Shown here one piece after another: positions 8,232-18,705 of a stretch of 64,000 nt of DNA. The notes below the pieces were generated by a model. The model was not told where the DNA came from and searched no databases. It saw only the letters and a list, made by a program, of their open reading frames with translations. The position numbers were made by a program, and so were the translations under genes. Origin of the DNA: Oxalobacteraceae sp. CFBP 13730 (GTDB lineage: Bacteria; Pseudomonadota; Gammaproteobacteria; Burkholderiales; Burkholderiaceae_D); the NCBI GenBank assembly GCA_014841835.1, contig JACYUQ010000004.1:496001-560000 (forward strand), written 5' to 3'. The first letter of the stretch is position 1, and each line of letters starts with the position of its first letter.

Positions 8232-10657
8232 TGAAGAAAACAGACCACACCACCTTCGCGCACCTTGAACTTCCGGACCTGCGCCGTCTTGCCGCCGGCG
8301 CCATGCTGTGCTGCGCCGCTTCCGCCGTCGTCACGACCCTGGCCCTGCCATTGTCGGCATCCGCGCAAGAGACTGCGAACGCCGCAGCGCTCAGCTTCGT
8401 GAATGCCGACATCGAATCGGTGATCAAGGCGATCGGCCACTACACCGGCATGACCTTCATCATCGACCCGCGCGTGAAAGGCACGCTGACGCTGGTGTCC
8501 GAAAAGTCGCTCAGCAAGAGCGAAGCCTTCGGCCTGCTCACGTCGACTCTGCGCCTGCAGGGCTTCGCAGTGGTCACCAGCGGCGATGGGTATGCCAAGG
8601 TGGTGCCCGAGGCCGAAGCCAAGCTGCAATCCTCACCCACGCAAGTGGGCGGCGTGCGCTCGAGCAAGGCCACCGGCGACCAGATCGCCACGCAGGTGTT
8701 CTACCTGTCGTACGAATCGGCGGCCAACCTCACTGCGGTGCTGCGCCCGCTGATTTCGCCGAACAACTCGATCATGGCCAACCCGGGCAACAACACCCTG
8801 GTCGTGACCGATTACGCCGACAACCTGCGCCGCCTGGCACGCATCATCGCCGCGCTCGACGCGCCGGTAGCAGCCGAGCTCGACGTCATCCCGATCCGCA
8901 ATGCCATTGCCAGCGATATCGCGCAACTCGTCACGCGCCTGATGGAACCGGCTGCCGGCGGCGACTCGGGCCGTGTCACGGTGCTGGCCGATCCGCGCAC
9001 CAATGCCGTCATCGTGCGCGCGCCGTCGCAGGCCCGCGCCAACCTGGCCAAGAGTCTGATCGCGCGGCTTGACCAGGAAAGCTCCACCCGCGGCAATATC
9101 CACGTCGTCTACCTGAAAAACGCCGACGCCAGCCGCGTCGCACAAACGCTGCGTGCGGTCGTCTCGCAAGATGCCTCGGCCGTGCCGGTACAGCAGCAGG
9201 GCACGTCGGGCAGCTCGATCACGTCGGCCACCGGCAGCGGGCAGGGCGGCGGCGGTGCCGGCGGCCTGGGTGGCCAGCAAGGCCAGCAGAGCAGCACCGG
9301 CATGGGCGGCACCGGCAACACCTTCGGCCAGCAAAGCCAGCTCACCGCCAATGCGAGCGGTGCGGGGGGCGGCCAGGGCTCCGGCTTCATCCAGGCCGAT
9401 GCCTCGACCAACAGCCTGATCATCACCGCGCCGGACGCGGTCTACCGCAACCTGCGCTCGGTCATCGACCAGCTCGATGTGCGCCGCGCCCAGGTGTATA
9501 TCGAAGCGCTGGTGGTCGAAGTCACGTCCAACAAGGCGTCCGAATTCGGCGTGCAGTGGGTCGGCGCCACGGGCGACTCCGACAGCAAATACCGCTTCGG
9601 CGGCGTGCAGAACTACACCGGCGGCAGCTCGAGCAACAGCATCGTCAACCTCGCGCTGGCTGCCAGCCAGGGGACGGGCGCCACGACCACGCCAAACATA
9701 CCGACAGGTCTCACCTTCGGCCTGTTCCGCCAGATCGGCGGCGAGCTCGGCCTTGGCGCCGTGGCCCGTGCACTGGAAAACGATGGCAACGCCAACATCC
9801 TGTCGACGCCAAACCTGATCACGCTCGACAACGAACTGGCCACCATCAAGGTCGGTCAGAACGTGCCGATCATCACCGGTTCGTACACCACGTCGGGCAA
9901 CAACAGCGGCAACCCGTTCCAGACGGTCGAACGGCAAGACGTCGGCCTGCTGCTCAAGGTGCGTCCGCAGATCTCGGAAGGTGGCACCATCAAGATGGCC
10001 ATCTACCACGAGAATTCGAGCGTCGATGCGTCCACCCGCAACCTGGCGTCGGGCCTGACGACCAATGTGCGCGCCATCGAAAGCAATGTCCTGGCCGACG
10101 ATGGCCAGATCATCGTGCTGGGTGGCTTGATCGAAGACACCGAAGGCGACGGCGAAGAAAAAGTGCGCGGCCTGGGCGACATCCCGGTGCTGGGCAACCT
10201 GTTCAAGTACCGCACACGCTCGCGCAACAAGACCAACCTGATGGTGTTCCTGCGTCCGGTCGTGGTGCGCAGCAAGGATGCGTCGAACTCGATCGCGATG
10301 GACCGCTACGAATTCATGCGCGCCGCTGGCGCTGCCGGCCGGCCGGAGGCTTCGCCGCTGCTGCGCGACCTGGGCGCGCCGCTGCTGCCGCCGCTGGTCG
10401 GTGGTCAGCCGCCGGCAGGTGGCAGCATGGCCACCGTGCCGGTCCAGGCGCCGCCACCGGCCAACGCCGCGCCGGGCGCGTCGAACGATGGCGCCGCCAA
10501 TCGTCCGGGCGCCTCGCGTTCAAGCTCTGCGAATCCGGCAAGCAATGGGGCAGAAACTGCACCGGGTGCAGCATCCGGCGCAGCATCTGGCACAGTATCT
10601 GGCGCCCCCGTGCCCGCCTCGCAATTTCGCCCGGTGACGCCACCGAACCGGGAGTAA
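8231..10657 (+). CDS. gspD: Type II secretion outer-membrane secretin GspD
   Basis: 808 residues. The signal peptide ends near SASAQE (about residue 49) after an unusually long polar N-region. Then come N0 ([19 protein letters not shown]), N1 and N2 domains, and an N3 domain carrying a long Gly/Gln/Ser insert at about 320-385. The C-terminal secretin core includes [12 protein letters not shown] and the [10 protein letters not shown] segment. A tail of about 110 residues after the core is rich in Pro, Ala and Ser and may mediate pilotin contact; that is inference. It forms the multimeric outer-membrane pore. The gene sits after gspN instead of near the head of the operon. Confidence 0.96.
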   Translation: MKKTDHTTFAHLELPDLRRLAAGAMLCCAASAVVTTLALPLSASAQETANAAALSFVNADIESVIKAIGHYTGMTFIIDPRVKGTLTLVSEKSLSKSEAFGLLTSTLRLQGFAVVTSGDGYAKVVPEAEAKLQSSPTQVGGVRSSKATGDQIATQVFYLSYESAANLTAVLRPLISPNNSIMANPGNNTLVVTDYADNLRRLARIIAALDAPVAAELDVIPIRNAIASDIAQLVTRLMEPAAGGDSGRVTVLADPRTNAVIVRAPSQARANLAKSLIARLDQESSTRGNIHVVYLKNADASRVAQTLRAVVSQDASAVPVQQQGTSGSSITSATGSGQGGGGAGGLGGQQGQQSSTGMGGTGNTFGQQSQLTANASGAGGGQGSGFIQADASTNSLIITAPDAVYRNLRSVIDQLDVRRAQVYIEALVVEVTSNKASEFGVQWVGATGDSDSKYRFGGVQNYTGGSSSNSIVNLALAASQGTGATTTPNIPTGLTFGLFRQIGGELGLGAVARALENDGNANILSTPNLITLDNELATIKVGQNVPIITGSYTTSGNNSGNPFQTVERQDVGLLLKVRPQISEGGTIKMAIYHENSSVDASTRNLASGLTTNVRAIESNVLADDGQIIVLGGLIEDTEGDGEEKVRGLGDIPVLGNLFKYRTRSRNKTNLMVFLRPVVVRSKDASNSIAMDRYEFMRAAGAAGRPEASPLLRDLGAPLLPPLVGGQPPAGGSMATVPVQAPPPANAAPGASNDGAANRPGASRSSSANPASNGAETAPGAASGAASGTVSGAPVPASQFRPVTPPNRE

Positions 10658-10661
10658 TCAC

Positions 10662-12083
10662 ATGACCAATCTCTTGCCCTACGCGTTCGCCCGTGACCAC
10701 GTCGTCCTGGCGCGCGGCACTGGCGAACCGGGCCAGAGCGTCGAAGTGCTGGTCTCCAGCGCGACCGCGCCGGCCGCCATCGCCGAGGTGTCGCGCCGCT
10801 TCGGCCGCATCCAGCTGCGCCGGATGGACAAGGACGAGCTCGACACCGTCATCGCCGGCGCCTATGCCGGCGGCGGCAACGACGCGTCGCAGGTGGTCGA
10901 CGAGTTCGATGCCGACCTCGACCTGACCAAGCTGCTGCAGGACGTCCCGGCGATCGAAGACCTGCTCGAATCGTCCGACGACGCGCCCGTGATCCGCATG
11001 ATCAACGCGCTGCTCACGCAATCGCTGCGCGAGGGTGCATCGGATATCCACATCGAGCCGTTCGAGCAGACGTCGGTCGTGCGCTTTCGCATCGACGGCG
11101 CGCTGCGCGATATCGTGCGGCCAAAAAAGGCCATCCACGCGTCGCTGATCTCGCGTATCAAGATCATGTCGCAGCTCGACATCGCCGAAAAACGCCTGCC
11201 GCAGGATGGCCGCATCACGCTGCGCGTGGGTGGCAAACCGGTCGACGTGCGCGTCTCGACGCTGCCGACCGGCCACGGCGAACGCGCCGTGCTGCGTCTG
11301 CTCGACAAAGAAGCAGGGCGTCTCGACCTGTCCCACTTGGGCATGGCCAGCGACCTGCTGCCGCAGTTCGACCGCCTGATCAACCAGCCGCACGGCATCG
11401 TCCTGGTCACGGGCCCGACCGGCTCGGGCAAGACCACGACGCTGTACGCGGCGCTGTCGCGCCTGAATGCCGCGACGGCCAACATCATGACGGTCGAAGA
11501 CCCGATCGAGTACGACCTGAACGGCGTCGGCCAGACCCAGGTCAATGCCCGTATCGACATGACGTTCGCAAAAGCGCTGCGCGCCATCCTGCGCCAGGAT
11601 CCTGACATCATCATGATCGGCGAGATCCGCGACCTGGAAACGGCGCAGATTGCCGTCCAGGCATCGCTGACGGGTCACCTGGTGCTGGCCACGCTGCACA
11701 CCAATGATGCGGCCTCGGCTGTGACGCGCCTGCTCGACATGGGCATCGAACCGTTCCTGCTGTCGTCGTCGCTGCTGGGCGTGATGGCCCAGCGTCTCGT
11801 GCGTAAGCTCTGCTCGCAGTGCAAGACCTTCGATGGCACCACCTGGCAAGCGGTCGGTTGCGAGCGCTGCGGCCACACTGGCTACCACGGCCGCGTCGGC
11901 GTCTACGAGCTGCTTGAGACCACCGACCAGATCCGCGCCCAGATCCACAACCGCGCGTCCGAAGCCGACATCCGCGTCGCGGCGCTGGGCGTGGGCATGA
12001 AGACCATGCGCGAGGACGGCGAACGCTGGCTGCTCGACGGCACCACCACACGGGCCGAAATCGTGCGCGTGACCAAGGACTAA
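10662..12083 (+). CDS. gspE: Type II secretion ATPase GspE
   Basis: 473 residues. Walker A GPTGSGKT at 251-258, an Asp box before it, and Walker [13 protein letters not shown] at about 313-324 mark the secretion ATPase. [11 protein letters not shown] (125-135) is the N2 domain motif. The zinc finger is present as CSQC (384-387) and CERC (400-403), but the loop between the pairs is only 12 residues, shorter than in the well-studied GspE/PilB proteins. It powers pseudopilus assembly from the cytoplasm, docked on GspL. Starts four bases after gspD. Confidence 0.95.
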   Translation: MTNLLPYAFARDHVVLARGTGEPGQSVEVLVSSATAPAAIAEVSRRFGRIQLRRMDKDELDTVIAGAYAGGGNDASQVVDEFDADLDLTKLLQDVPAIEDLLESSDDAPVIRMINALLTQSLREGASDIHIEPFEQTSVVRFRIDGALRDIVRPKKAIHASLISRIKIMSQLDIAEKRLPQDGRITLRVGGKPVDVRVSTLPTGHGERAVLRLLDKEAGRLDLSHLGMASDLLPQFDRLINQPHGIVLVTGPTGSGKTTTLYAALSRLNAATANIMTVEDPIEYDLNGVGQTQVNARIDMTFAKALRAILRQDPDIIMIGEIRDLETAQIAVQASLTGHLVLATLHTNDAASAVTRLLDMGIEPFLLSSSLLGVMAQRLVRKLCSQCKTFDGTTWQAVGCERCGHTGYHGRVGVYELLETTDQIRAQIHNRASEADIRVAALGVGMKTMREDGERWLLDGTTTRAEIVRVTKD

Positions 12084-12086
12084 CCG

Positions 12087-13307
12087 ATGCCGGCATTTCG
12101 TTACGAGGCGGTCGACAACGGGGGCGCTACCCGCAAGGGCGTGGTCAACGCCGACAGCCCGCGTGCCGCGCGCGCCGACCTGCGCGCACAGGGCCTGACG
12201 CCGCTGAGCGTCGAAGCCATTGCAGCCCAGCTCGACGCTGCCGGCGTGGCCCGTTCGCGCGGCATCGGCGAGCGCCTGTCGCAAAATGAACTGGCGCTGT
12301 TCACGCGCCAGCTGGCCAGCCTGCTGGAAGCCGGCCTGCCGCTCGAGCAAGCGTTTACCGCCCTGCTCGAACAGGCCGAGCGGCCATACGTGCGCGATCT
12401 GGTCGCATCGATCCGCGCCGAAGTCATTGGCGGCTCGGCCTTTTCCACCGCCCTGACGCACCACCCGCGCGACTTCGCCGAGATTTACCGGGCGCTGGTC
12501 GGCTCGGGCGAGCAGATCGGCCAACTGTCGCGCGTGCTCTCGCGCCTGGCCGACTACATCGAGCGCCGCAACGCGCTCGTGCAGAAGGTGCGCCTGGCGT
12601 TCACGTATCCGGCGATCGTCACCGTGGTCGCATTCGCGATCGTGATTTTCCTGCTCACCTACGTGGTGCCGCAGATCGTCTCGGTGTTTGCCAATACCAA
12701 GCAGAAGCTGCCGTTCCTCACCGTCGTCATGCTGGCCGTGTCCGACTTCGTGCGCGCGTATGGCATCGTTGTCGGCATCCTGATTGCCGGCGCGTTCTGG
12801 CTGTGGCGGCGCGCGCTGCGCAATCCCGTGCTCAAGCGCCGCTGGCACACCTGGCTGCTGACGGCGCCCATCTACGGCAAGTTCGAACGCAGCCTCAACA
12901 CCGCGCGCTTTGCCAGCACGCTGGCGATCACCACCGGCTCGGGCGTGCCGATCCTGCGCGCGCTCGACACCAGCCGCGAGACGCTGTCGAACGTGGCGAT
13001 GGCCGAACTGGTCGAGCAGGCCACGGCCAGCGTGCGCGAAGGCGTGAGCCTGGCGCGCGCGCTGTCGGCGCAAAAGCTGTTTCCACCGATGCTCGTGCAC
13101 ATGATCCGCGCCGGCGAAATCACCGGCGAACTGCCGGCCATGCTCGAACGCGCCGCCAATTCGCAGCAGGCCGATCTGGAGCGGCGCACGCTGACCATTG
13201 CCGGCCTGCTCGAGCCGGTGCTGATCCTGGCGATGGGCCTGGTCGTGCTGCTGATCGTGCTGGCCGTCCTGATGCCGATCATCGAAATCAACCAGCTGGT
13301 GCAATAA
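12087..13307 (+). CDS. gspF: Type II secretion inner-membrane protein GspF
   Basis: 406 residues, polytopic. The N-terminal [17 protein letters not shown] is the T2SSF start, followed by two helical T2SSF domains ([19 protein letters not shown] and [20 protein letters not shown]) and three membrane helices (about 170-190, 218-238 and 375-400). GspF is the only multi-spanning protein of the assembly platform and contacts GspE and the pseudopilins. Starts three bases after gspE. Confidence 0.95.
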   Translation: MPAFRYEAVDNGGATRKGVVNADSPRAARADLRAQGLTPLSVEAIAAQLDAAGVARSRGIGERLSQNELALFTRQLASLLEAGLPLEQAFTALLEQAERPYVRDLVASIRAEVIGGSAFSTALTHHPRDFAEIYRALVGSGEQIGQLSRVLSRLADYIERRNALVQKVRLAFTYPAIVTVVAFAIVIFLLTYVVPQIVSVFANTKQKLPFLTVVMLAVSDFVRAYGIVVGILIAGAFWLWRRALRNPVLKRRWHTWLLTAPIYGKFERSLNTARFASTLAITTGSGVPILRALDTSRETLSNVAMAELVEQATASVREGVSLARALSAQKLFPPMLVHMIRAGEITGELPAMLERAANSQQADLERRTLTIAGLLEPVLILAMGLVVLLIVLAVLMPIIEINQLVQ

Positions 13308-13349
13308 GAATCGCGTAGCGATGCCAATGACCGAGATGCGAAAGACACC

Positions 13350-14000
13350 ATGAACAAGCGTTTGCCCCTTCTTTTGACCCTGCTGGCCCTGCTCGTGCTG
13401 GCCGCATCGGGCGCCTATTGGATCCTGCAGCTGTACAAGCCCGAGCAGCGCCCGCTGGCCGCAGCACCGCTGGCGACCCAGCCGGCACCGAGTCCGGAAG
13501 CGGCAGCCACGCTGTTCGGCGGGCAGCCGACGGTCGCGATTTCCAGTTTCCAGTTGACCGGTGTGGTCTCGGCCGGTGCCAACAGCGCCGTGATCCTGGT
13601 GGCCGACGGGTCGCCGCCGAAAGCGGTGCGCATCGGCCGCGAAATCGCACCGGGCGTCGTGGTGGCCGAAGTGCATCGGCGCTATGTGATGTTGTCCGAT
13701 AGCGGCGTCATGAAGCGCGTCGAACTGGCGCCCGATGCCGGCCAGACGAGTGCGATCAGCCAGCCGGTGCCGCGCGCAATGTCACCTCAGCCGGTGATGG
13801 AACCGCAAATGGCGCCGGGCGTGACGAGCGCACCGCCGATGATGCAGAGCGCGCCGCCGAATGGCAATCAACAGGGAATGCAGGGCCAGCCCCGCGATCC
13901 GCCACCGGAGCAGGACAATCCGGGTCAGCAAGGTCAGCAGGGTCAGCCACAGATGCCGCAGAATGCGCAGCCGATGAATGGCGAGCGGCCGGTGATGTAA
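13350..14000 (+). CDS. gspC: Type II secretion protein GspC, short form without PDZ
   Basis: 216 residues. A membrane helix at about 6-27 is followed by a Pro-rich linker and a homology-region (HR) domain at about 65-130 (FQLTGVVSAGANSAVILVADG, then KAVRIGREIAPGVVVAEVHRRYVMLS). The HR domain links the inner-membrane platform to the secretin. No PDZ or coiled-coil domain follows; the C-terminal 80 residues are low-complexity, rich in Gln, Pro, Met and Gly. GspC normally heads T2SS operons; here it is last, 42 bases after gspF. Confidence 0.85.
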   Translation: MNKRLPLLLTLLALLVLAASGAYWILQLYKPEQRPLAAAPLATQPAPSPEAAATLFGGQPTVAISSFQLTGVVSAGANSAVILVADGSPPKAVRIGREIAPGVVVAEVHRRYVMLSDSGVMKRVELAPDAGQTSAISQPVPRAMSPQPVMEPQMAPGVTSAPPMMQSAPPNGNQQGMQGQPRDPPPEQDNPGQQGQQGQPQMPQNAQPMNGERPVM

Positions 14001-14027
14001 CCGGGCTGGTGTGGGCAGCGTGGCCGC

Positions 14028-14759
14028 TCAGCGCCGCAATGCCGTAAACGCCGCCAGTTCCCACGACCGAAAGCCCAGCAGCAGCGTATGCCCTTTGCGC
14101 TCGTCGGCCGGCAGGCGCCGGTCGTTACGGTGCAGCCGCGCCAGTTCGGCTGCCAATTGATCGATCTTCAGCGACAGTTCGAGTGCACTGGCCGGTGACA
14201 GCCGCGCCGGCAGGCACAGCAGGGCTTCGCCGGCACCATCGAAGCGGCCGGAGAAGTAATCGCTGACCACGTTCTCGCGGAAGAAATGCTGCACCGGGCC
14301 ATCCGGCAGCCAGCGGAATGCATTCGACACCCGCAGCAGGTAGCGGTTCAGCGGTTTCAGCTCAATCAAGCCCAGCCGGTCGAGCTCGGCGAGCAGCGTG
14401 ATGCACTCGGCCTCGGTCAGGTCGTAGGTTTCGATGATCTGTTCGATGCTCCAGTGGCCCAGGCAGCAGATCGCCATCAGCAACAGGCGCGGGTTGGCAA
14501 CGATGGAGCGTTCCTGCGTCAGGCTCAGCGCATCAAGCTGGGGTCGCGCCTCGATCGCCCCGCGCAGCAGGTCTTCGAGACCGATGCCGGTGGCCTGGCA
14601 AATCTCCGCCAGGCGCGACAGTGCCATATCCTTTTGCCCGAACATGCGCTTGACGCTCGATTCGCTCACGCCAATGCGCTCGGACAGCGTTTTATACGTG
14701 ATACCGGCGGCGCGCAAGCGCATGCGCAGTGCGTCGAGTATCAGATCGGGAGAACTCAT
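14028..14759 (-). CDS. XRE-family helix-turn-helix transcriptional regulator
   Basis: 243 residues from the ATG at 14759, preceded by a weak GGA. The N-terminus is a Cro/C1-type HTH (about 5-60: ITYKTLSERIGVSESSVKRMFG). The rest is an all-helical domain with no motif I can name (HWSIEQIIETYDLTEAE may be a second winged-helix-like segment). It converges with gspC, 27 bases away, so it is not part of the T2SS operon. A regulator of unknown target. Confidence 0.8.
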   Translation of the reverse strand: MSSPDLILDALRMRLRAAGITYKTLSERIGVSESSVKRMFGQKDMALSRLAEICQATGIGLEDLLRGAIEARPQLDALSLTQERSIVANPRLLLMAICCLGHWSIEQIIETYDLTEAECITLLAELDRLGLIELKPLNRYLLRVSNAFRWLPDGPVQHFFRENVVSDYFSGRFDGAGEALLCLPARLSPASALELSLKIDQLAAELARLHRNDRRLPADERKGHTLLLGFRSWELAAFTALRR

Positions 14760-14846
14760 GGACAATCCAGTGAAGATGACAACGGCTGACTGTAACGTCG
14801 AATCACGGTGTGGACAAGGCGCGTACACCGGAATGGTGCCGCTGGC

Positions 14847-14874
14847 CCAAAAAAACGGACACCGAGGTGTCCGC
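14847..14874 (-). terminator. Rho-independent terminator of the hslVU operon
   Basis: On the minus strand a stem CGGACACC/GGTGTCCG is followed by a run of seven T. It lies after the small gene at 14908-15111 and before the regulator at 14759, so it would end the hslV-hslU transcript. Confidence 0.85.
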
Positions 14875-14907
14875 AAAGAGTGTCAGCACAGCGTGCCTGA
14901 GGCCTGT

Positions 14908-15111
14908 TCAATCGTCGTCACCGGCCACCAGCTTGATCTTTTTGAGCGCCTGCTTGGCGGCAGTGCGCTCGCTCGAGAGCGGCTTGGCATGCGGGCCGGC
15001 GGCGCGCGCCTTGGCCAGCGCAGCAATGGGATTGCGCGGCTTGCCCGCCTGCTGCGACGGTTCGATCCGCAGCCGCATTTTTTGCCGCGTCGCCAATGCC
15101 TTGTTTGCCAT
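14908..15111 (-). CDS. Small basic hypothetical protein downstream of hslU
   Basis: 67 residues from the ATG at 15111, which has a strong ribosome site GGGAGG about nine bases upstream. It starts 20 bases after the hslU stop and is followed by a terminator, so it is the last gene of the hslVU transcript. The product is rich in Lys, Arg and Ala with an acidic DDD end; there is no signal peptide or membrane helix and I recognise no family. Its ribosome site and its position argue for a real gene. Confidence 0.62.
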   Translation of the reverse strand: MANKALATRQKMRLRIEPSQQAGKPRNPIAALAKARAAGPHAKPLSSERTAAKQALKKIKLVAGDDD

Positions 15112-15131
15112 GCCGGCCTCCCGCAAGAAAA

Positions 15132-16481
15132 TTACAGCACGTAACGCGACAGGTCTTCGTTGACCGCCAGCGCGTCGAGCCGATCGTTGACAAAAGCCGC
15201 GTCGATGCGCACCACCTGGTCTTTTTCCGACCCGGCCGTGAACGAGATTTCCTCGAGCAGCTTTTCCATCACCGTGTACAGGCGGCGCGCGCCGATGTTC
15301 TCGGTGCGCTCGTTGACCGAGAACGCGATCTCGGCCAGGCGATGGATACCTTCGTCCAGGAACTCGACCTGCACGCCTTCGGTGGCCAGCAGCGCCTGGT
15401 ATTGCTTGGTCAGGCTCGCGTGGGTGGAGGTCAGGATGCTCTTGAAATCCTCGATCGACAGCGATTCGAGTTCGACGCGGATCGGGAAGCGACCCTGCAG
15501 CTCGGGAATCAGGTCCGATGGCTTGGCCAGGTGGAATGCGCCCGATGCGATGAACAGAATGTGGTCGGTCTTGATCATCCCGTACTTGGTGTTGACCGTC
15601 GTGCCCTCGACCAGTGGCAGCAGGTCGCGCTGCACGCCGGCGCGCGAGACATCGGCGCCGCCGTGCTCGGAACGCGTGGCGATCTTGTCGATCTCATCCA
15701 GGAACACGATGCCGTTCTGCTCGACGTTGGTGATGGCCTTTTGCTTGAGCTCGTCTTCGTTGAGGAGCTTGCCGGCTTCTTCGTCGATCAGGATCTTCAT
15801 GGCTTCCTGGACCTTGAGCTTGCGCGGCTTCTTGCGGGCATTGTTGGCACCGGCGAACATCGACTTGATCTGCTCGGTCATTTCTTCCATGCCTGGCGGC
15901 GCCATGATGTCCATCTGCGGCGCGGCATCGGACACCTCGATCTCGATTTCGCGATCGTCGAGCGCGCCTTCGCGCAGGCGCTTGCGGAAGGTCTGGCGCG
16001 TGGCGTCGCCTTCCTTGCTGTCCGGCGTATTGGCGGTATTGAAACCGAAGTCGCGCGCCGGCGGCACCAGGATGTCGATGATGCGGTCTTCGGCCGCGTC
16101 TTCGGCGCGCTGGCGCACTTTTTTTGCTTCGCTGGCGCGGGTCTGCTTGATGCCGATATCGATCAGGTCGCGGATGATCGTGTCGACGTCGCGGCCGACA
16201 TAGCCGACCTCGGTGAACTTGGTCGCCTCGATCTTGATGAATGGCGCATCGGCCAGCTTGGCCAGGCGGCGCGCGATCTCGGTCTTGCCGACGCCCGTCG
16301 GGCCGATCATCAGGATGTTCTTCGGCGTGATTTCGTAGCGCAGCGGTTCCTCGACCTGCTGGCGGCGCCAGCGGTTACGCAGCGCGATCGCGACGGCCTT
16401 CTTGGCCTTGCCCTGGCCGACGACGTGCTTGTCCAGCTCGGAGACGATTTCGGGTGGGGTCATGTTCATGAAGCTGTTCAT
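15132..16481 (-). CDS. hslU: ATP-dependent protease ATPase subunit HslU
   Basis: 449 residues, close to the usual 443-450. The N-terminus [17 protein letters not shown] is typical. Walker A is [15 protein letters not shown], Walker B is [12 protein letters not shown], an I domain lies between them (about 110-240), and sensor-2 ENIGARRL is near the end. HslU unfolds substrates and feeds them into the HslV chamber. The start follows the hslV stop by one base; an alternative ATG four codons inside is possible. Confidence 0.97.
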   Translation of the reverse strand: MNSFMNMTPPEIVSELDKHVVGQGKAKKAVAIALRNRWRRQQVEEPLRYEITPKNILMIGPTGVGKTEIARRLAKLADAPFIKIEATKFTEVGYVGRDVDTIIRDLIDIGIKQTRASEAKKVRQRAEDAAEDRIIDILVPPARDFGFNTANTPDSKEGDATRQTFRKRLREGALDDREIEIEVSDAAPQMDIMAPPGMEEMTEQIKSMFAGANNARKKPRKLKVQEAMKILIDEEAGKLLNEDELKQKAITNVEQNGIVFLDEIDKIATRSEHGGADVSRAGVQRDLLPLVEGTTVNTKYGMIKTDHILFIASGAFHLAKPSDLIPELQGRFPIRVELESLSIEDFKSILTSTHASLTKQYQALLATEGVQVEFLDEGIHRLAEIAFSVNERTENIGARRLYTVMEKLLEEISFTAGSEKDQVVRIDAAFVNDRLDALAVNEDLSRYVL

Positions 16482-16482
16482 A

Positions 16483-17019
16483 TCAATCCAGGGTCTCGAT
16501 GATGTGGGACATGTTCGTGTAGATGCACAATTCGCCCGCGATGGTCAGCGCCTTCTTGACCACTTCGGCAGGCGCCATGTCGGTGTTCTCGTACAGGGCC
16601 TTGGCGGCCGACTGCGCATAGATGCCGCCGGAGCCGATCGCGCCGATGCCGTCTTCCGGCTCGAGCACGTCGCCGTTGCCGGTGATGATCAGGGTGGACT
16701 CGCGGTCGGCCACAAGCAGCATGGCTTCCAGGCGGCGCAGCACGCGGTCAGTGCGCCAGTCCTTGGCCAGCTCGACTGAGGCGCGCAGCAGGTTGCCCTG
16801 GTGCTTTTCAAGTTTGCCCTCGAAGCGATCGAGCAGCGTGAAGGCGTCGGCGGTGCCGCCGGCGAAACCGCACAGGACCTTGCCCTGATACAGCTTGCGC
16901 ACCTTGCGGGCCGAGCCCTTCATGACGACGTTACCGAGCGTGACCTGCCCATCGCCGCCGAGCGCGACCTGATTGCCGCGGCGTACGCTGACGATGGTTG
17001 TACCGTGAAATTGTTCCAT
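16483..17019 (-). CDS. hslV: ATP-dependent protease proteolytic subunit HslV
   Basis: 178 residues. The catalytic Thr becomes N-terminal after removal of six residues ([15 protein letters not shown]). The GDGQVTLG and [18 protein letters not shown] segments are the proteasome-like active-site and sodium-binding regions. Ribosome site GAGGT lies just upstream of the ATG. First gene of hslV-hslU; the repeat cluster begins about 90 bases upstream. HslVU is commonly induced by heat shock, but I could not make out a sigma-32 promoter. Confidence 0.97.
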   Translation of the reverse strand: MEQFHGTTIVSVRRGNQVALGGDGQVTLGNVVMKGSARKVRKLYQGKVLCGFAGGTADAFTLLDRFEGKLEKHQGNLLRASVELAKDWRTDRVLRRLEAMLLVADRESTLIITGNGDVLEPEDGIGAIGSGGIYAQSAAKALYENTDMAPAEVVKKALTIAGELCIYTNMSHIIETLD

Positions 17020-17112
17020 TTTTACCTCGTGATTGTCTGGCTACCAGCAGGTGGGGACCGTGCGCAGGATTGCAAGATTATCCGAACGGGAAATACGGAT
17101 GCGCTTCCACAG

Positions 17113-17434
17113 CCGGGGTCAGGTCTGACATTCGGACACGACCTCAGCTCTAGCCACAACAGCCGGGGTCACAGCCGGGGTCAGGTCTGACATTCAGACA
17201 CGACCTCAGCCCTAGCCACTTCCAACAGTGTCTTGTCCAATATTTGTATGGCCCAGTGTCAGCTAGTTCCGCCTATCCAACTGTTGAACTCGTGTCCGAA
17301 TGTCAGACCTGACCCCGGTTTTTCGGTTGAACTCGTGTCCGAATGTCAGACCTGACCCCGGTTTTTCGGTAGAGCTCGTGTCCGAATGTCAGACCTGACC
17401 CCGGCTTTTTAGCGTGTGACCCCGGCTTTTTAGC
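17113..17434. repeat. Cluster of 28-bp repeats in two opposed groups
   Basis: A 28-base unit reading CCGGGGTCAGGTCTGACATT plus CGGACACG occurs at 17113-17140 and, with one change, at 17175-17202. Its exact inverse occurs at 17291-17318, 17334-17361 and 17377-17404, spaced precisely 43 bases apart. Partial copies lie at 17163-17171 and about 17415-17434, where a GACCCCGGCTTTTTAGCGT unit is doubled. Between the groups are about 88 bases of unrelated sequence. The 426-base gene gap 17020-17445 therefore consists mainly of these repeats plus the hslV promoter region. Confidence 0.92.
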
Positions 17435-17445
17435 GTGCTGTCGCG

Positions 17446-18705
17446 TCAGTAGCGGTGCGGATAGAGCCGTACGCTCTCGCCGGCGCCCAGCAGCCGCAGC
17501 AGGGCAGCCACCAGGTGGCTCAGTTCGCGCAGCTCGACCGTGCGGCCGGCTGCTGCCTGCGCATCGAGCCGCGCCAGCAGGCTGCCGGCGCTGGCGTAGT
17601 CGATGCGCGCCAGCCGTGAGCAGTCGAGCACGAGCGTGTTGCGCTCTGCGGCGTAGGCTTCGATCGCACCCAGTAATGCCGGGTCCAGGCTGCTGATCTC
17701 GGCTGGCAACATGAAGCGGTCGCCGTGGCTCGGGGCCGGTGCCGCGGTCGAGACGTGCCGGGGTGCTTCGAACGAAGGCGGCGAGACTTCGTAGGTGACG
17801 CAGTAATCCATCGCCGCTTCTTCGAAATCTTTTTCGCGGTTGGTCAGCAGCAACAGTTCGAGCAGCAGCAGCCATGGCGCCGGGCTGGCGCCGCGCTTGC
17901 CGATGACGAGCATCGGGCGCAGCGTCGTGATCAGGGTGTCGGCGCCGGCCAGCACCAGGCCGCGGTCGCTCGCGCGCAGCGTCTGCAGGGCGGGCAGCAG
18001 GCAGTCGGCACCGTCCGCATCGATGCTGCGGACCTTGCCGAAATCGAGCCGCACGTTTGGCGCCTGCGCGTCGAGCACGCGCTGCAGGCGGGGCGCGACG
18101 GTGGCATCGAGCAACGTGTCGAAGGTTTCGGTGGCGGCCAGCCCCTGCGCCGGCTGGCTGGCGACCGAGGCGGGCGCGAGCGGCTTCCAGGTGGGCGGCG
18201 AGGTTTCAAAGTGGCTGGCGTAATCGATCGCGATGCTCTCGAACGCTTCTTCGCGGCCGTCGGCCTGATACAGGTCGAACAGCATCCACCACGGCAGGCG
18301 TTCGTGGCGACCCAGCGTTGCGAGCGATTCGCGCAGCAATTGCTCGGCAGCGGCGCTTTGGCCGTTGGCGTACAGGATGGCGCTTTCGTCGACCGCCGGG
18401 GCGCTGGCGGGCGCAGCCGCCTGGTCGGGGAGGTCGTCGGGATCGGGCGCGGCGGCCACCGTGACGCCGTTTGCAGGGCGGCGGCCACTGTCCCAGGCGG
18501 GCTCGTCGTCGAACATGTCGGACGCGAATTCGAGTTCGATTTCGTCGATCTTGGCGGCGGTGGCGCGGGCGATTTCACGCTGGCGCTCGCGCTCGGCATC
18601 AGACGCCAGGCGTGACGGTTCGCTGCGCAGGCGTGACTCGGGTGGCGGCCAGCCGGGCGCGGCCACCGCATCGTTCTTTTTCTTCAGGAAGGAAAAAAGC
18701 CCCAT
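17446..18705 (-). CDS. STAS-domain protein
   Basis: About 419 residues from the ATG at 18705 (MGLFSFLKKK); a GTG two codons upstream is an alternative. The N-terminal 100 residues are charged and Ala/Pro-rich, probably disordered. Two similar halves follow, each ending in an anti-sigma-antagonist-like fold: about 205-275 (VRLDFGKVRSIDADGADCLL) and about 340-415 (LVLDCSRLARIDYASAGSLL). Each half is preceded by a similar helical segment (DYASHFETSPP and DYCVTYEVSPP), which suggests internal duplication. STAS domains bind partner proteins or nucleotides; the partner here is unknown. The gene lies between dksA and hslV on the same strand. Confidence 0.82.
   Translation of the reverse strand: MGLFSFLKKKNDAVAAPGWPPPESRLRSEPSRLASDAERERQREIARATAAKIDEIELEFASDMFDDEPAWDSGRRPANGVTVAAAPDPDDLPDQAAAPASAPAVDESAILYANGQSAAAEQLLRESLATLGRHERLPWWMLFDLYQADGREEAFESIAIDYASHFETSPPTWKPLAPASVASQPAQGLAATETFDTLLDATVAPRLQRVLDAQAPNVRLDFGKVRSIDADGADCLLPALQTLRASDRGLVLAGADTLITTLRPMLVIGKRGASPAPWLLLLELLLLTNREKDFEEAAMDYCVTYEVSPPSFEAPRHVSTAAPAPSHGDRFMLPAEISSLDPALLGAIEAYAAERNTLVLDCSRLARIDYASAGSLLARLDAQAAAGRTVELRELSHLVAALLRLLGAGESVRLYPHRY

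Noticed and set aside
10314..13676. Very long open frame on the minus strand opposite gspE-gspF
   Set aside because: It is antisense to gspE, gspF and gspC, which have full family matches. Long antisense frames are common in high-GC coding sequence, and the product is Arg/His/Gln-rich without any recognisable domain.
17113..17434. CRISPR array
   Set aside because: Repeats are in both orientations, spacers in the right group are near-identical, and no cas gene is present.
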